DNA from: Calliopsis andreniformis | Taxonomy: Eukaryota; Arthropoda; Insecta; Hymenoptera; Andrenidae | Assembly: GCF_051401765.1 (NCBI RefSeq) | Contig: NW_027480423.1 | Span: 11,966,001-12,030,000 of the forward strand | Direction: 5' to 3' | DNA: 64,000 nt | Shown: in pieces, positions 62,355 through 64,000 of the stretch | Numbering within the stretch: the stretch's first letter is position 1 | Layout of the letters: each line of letters begins with the position of its first letter | Program-made: the position numbers and the translations under genes | The notes under the pieces: model-generated | What the model was told of the DNA's origin: nothing | Database searches by the model: none | Seen by the model: only the letters and a program-made list of their open reading frames with translations

Positions 62355-64000
62355 GTGGAGCAACGCCCTAGAGTGAAGCCCACGTTGCCCGGAAAGGAGA
62401 AATGGCCATCACGTTCAAACTGGTTGCAATTAATCCTTTTATACGATGGAAAAGCTGTTGTATTTATATCGTATTTTATGCTTCTGGCGTTTACTTCTAA
62501 GGACCAAACTATTCGATCTGGTGGAGCAACGCCCTAGAGTGAAGCCTAGGTTCCTCGGAATGTGGAAATGACCATAACTTTCACACTGGTTGCAATTATT
62601 CGTTTTATACGATGGAAACGCTGTTGTATTTATATTGTATTTTATGCCTCTGGCGTTGACTTCTAAGGCCGTAGCTATTAGATGTGGTGGAGCAACGCCC
62701 TAGAGTGACGCCTAGGGTGCTTGGAACGTAGAAATGACCATTACTTTCACACTGGTGGCAATTATTCGTTTTATACGATGGAAAAGCTGTTGTGTTTATA
62801 TCGTATTTTATGCTTCCGGCGTTGACTTCTTAGGCCGTAACTATTCGGTCTGGTGGAGCAACGCCCTGGAGTGAAACCTAGGTTGCCCGGAACGTAGAAT
62901 TGGCCATCACTTTCAAACTGGTTGCAATTATTCCTGTTATATGGTGGAAACACTGTTGTATTTTTTTTGCATTTTATGCTTCGGGCGTTGACTTCTAAGG
63001 CCCTAACTATTCAATCTGTTGGAGCAACGCCCTAGGGTGAAGCCTAGGTTGCTCGGAAAGTAGAAATGACCATAAGTATCATACTGGTTGCAATTATTCG
63101 TTTTATACGATGGAAAAACTGTTGTATTTGTATTGTATTTTATGCTTCTGGCGTTGACTTCTAAGGCCCTAGCTGTTCGATCTAGTGGAGCAACGCCTTA
63201 GAGTGAAGCCTAGGTTGCCCGGAACGTAGAATTGGCCATCACGTTCAAACTGGTTGCAATTATTCGTTTTATACGATGGAAAGACTGTTGTATTTATATA
63301 GCATTTTATGCTTCTGGCGTTGACTTCTAAGGCACTAACCATTCGACCTGGTGGAGCAACGCCCTAGTGTGAAGCCTAGGTTGCCCGGAACGTAGAATTG
63401 GCCATCACATTCAAACTGGTTGCAATTAATCTTGTTATACGATGGAAAAACTGTTGTATTTTTATTGCATTTTATGCTTCTGGCGTTCACTTCTTAGGCC
63501 CTAACTATTCGATCTGGTGGAACAACAGCCTAGGGTGAAGCCTAGCTTGCCCGGAACGTAGAAATGACCATTACTTTCACACTGTTTGCAATTATTCCTT
63601 TTATACGATGGAAAAGCTGTTGTATTTATAACGCATTTTATGCTTCTGGCGTTGACTTCTTAGGACGTAACTATTCGGTCTGGTGGAGCAACGCGCTGGA
63701 GTGAAACCTTGGTTGCCCGGAACGTAGAATTGGCCATCACTTTCAAACTGGTTGCAATTATTCCTGATATATGATGGAAACACTGTTGTATTTTTTTTGC
63801 ATTTTATGGTTCGGGCGTTGACTTCTAGGGCCCTAACTATTCAATCTGTTGGAGCAACGCCCTAGGGTGAAGCCTAGGTTGCTCGGAAAGTAGAAATGAC
63901 CATAAGTTTCATACTGGTTGCAATTATTCGTTTTATACGATGGAAAAACTGTTGTATTTATATTGTATTTTATGCTTCTGGCGTTGACTTCTAAGGCACT
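62355..64000 (+). repeat. Last unit, running off the window
   Basis: It follows 57,707-59,352 at an offset of 4,648 bp (28 x 166). It includes the path through TATATAGCATTTTATGC and GTATTTATAACGC, so the 12-monomer form is used twice. Differences cluster at about 63,400-63,520, where it reads GGCCATCACATTCAAACTGG and GATCTGGTGGAACAACAGCC instead of GGCAATCACTTTCAAATTGG and GACCTGATGGAACAACAGCC. The array continues beyond 64,000. Confidence 0.83.

Larger units (their letters stand above)
1..64000 (+). repeat. Satellite DNA array, ~166-bp monomer, about 385 head-to-tail copies
   Basis: The whole window is built from one monomer. Landmarks such as GAAATGACCATAACTTTCAC, GGTTGCAATTATTCG, ATACGATGGAAAA, TTTTATGCTTCTGGCGTTGA, GGTGGAGCAACGCC and CCTAGGTTGCCCGGAACG recur every 166 bp, always in this order and on the same strand. 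Most monomers are 166 bp; I saw lengths of 159 and 167 bp and single-base indels. No stretch of unique sequence, transposon or inverted segment interrupts the array. Monomer size near one nucleosome, a single orientation and multi-level higher-order repeats are typical of eukaryotic centromeric or pericentromeric satellites. Centromere function is an inference: CENH3/CENP-A binding cannot be read from sequence. I do not recognise the family by name. Confidence 0.97.

Noticed and set aside
1..64000. CRISPR array
   Set aside because: Repeats are about 166 bp and directly adjoining, with no unique spacers between short repeats.
1..64000. A new defence system, gene cluster or mobile element
   Set aside because: No coding sequence of meaningful length, no terminal repeats of an element and no non-satellite DNA exist in the window. 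The interest lies in array structure only.

Overview
This window is one uninterrupted block of satellite DNA. From base 1 to base 64,000 it is a head-to-tail array of a monomer of about 166 bp, roughly 385 copies, all in the same orientation. I see no protein gene, tRNA, rRNA, CRISPR array, transposon or unique DNA. Small open frames of 60 to 90 codons occur on both strands, but they are by-products of the repeat. The organism is a eukaryote, and a centromeric or pericentromeric array is the most economical reading: nucleosome-scale monomer, layered higher-order repeats (HORs), no interruptions. The species cannot be fixed from this sequence. A plant is my weak preference, because the minus strand reads AAAGTTATGGTCATTT, which resembles a motif I recall from legume satellites.

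Layout, left to right. (1) 1-16,258: two nearly identical tandem copies of an 8,129-bp HOR, about 49 monomers each. (2) 16,259-26,238: a 6,804-bp HOR (41 monomers) followed by a partial second copy. Its last 3.8 kb is the tail of the 8,129-bp HOR, so it is a composite. (3) 26,239-28,776: a linker holding the first copy of a marker monomer recognisable by CCCACGTTGCCCGGAAAGG. (4) 28,777-49,030: an 8,798-bp block X (53 monomers), a 2,658-bp deletion derivative Y (16 monomers), then X again (X'), giving an overall period of 11,456 bp (69 monomers). (5) 49,031-53,830: a 2,490-bp (15-monomer) tandem duplication. (6) 53,831-64,000: the youngest-looking part, with 1,328-bp (8-monomer) units, one expanded to 1,992 bp (12 monomers).

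Nothing here works as a set of genes. What can be read is the history of the array: nested duplications with breakpoints in near-identical segments (unequal exchange), gene-conversion-like patches, one-monomer gains and losses, and major variant sites that are mostly CpG transitions. Two structural elements recur in the monomer: a 17-bp segment matching 7 of the 9 fixed positions of the mammalian CENP-B box, with a small dyad inside it, and a potential hairpin built on GCAAC/GTTGC. All coordinates and identities come from reading by eye; nothing was aligned by software.
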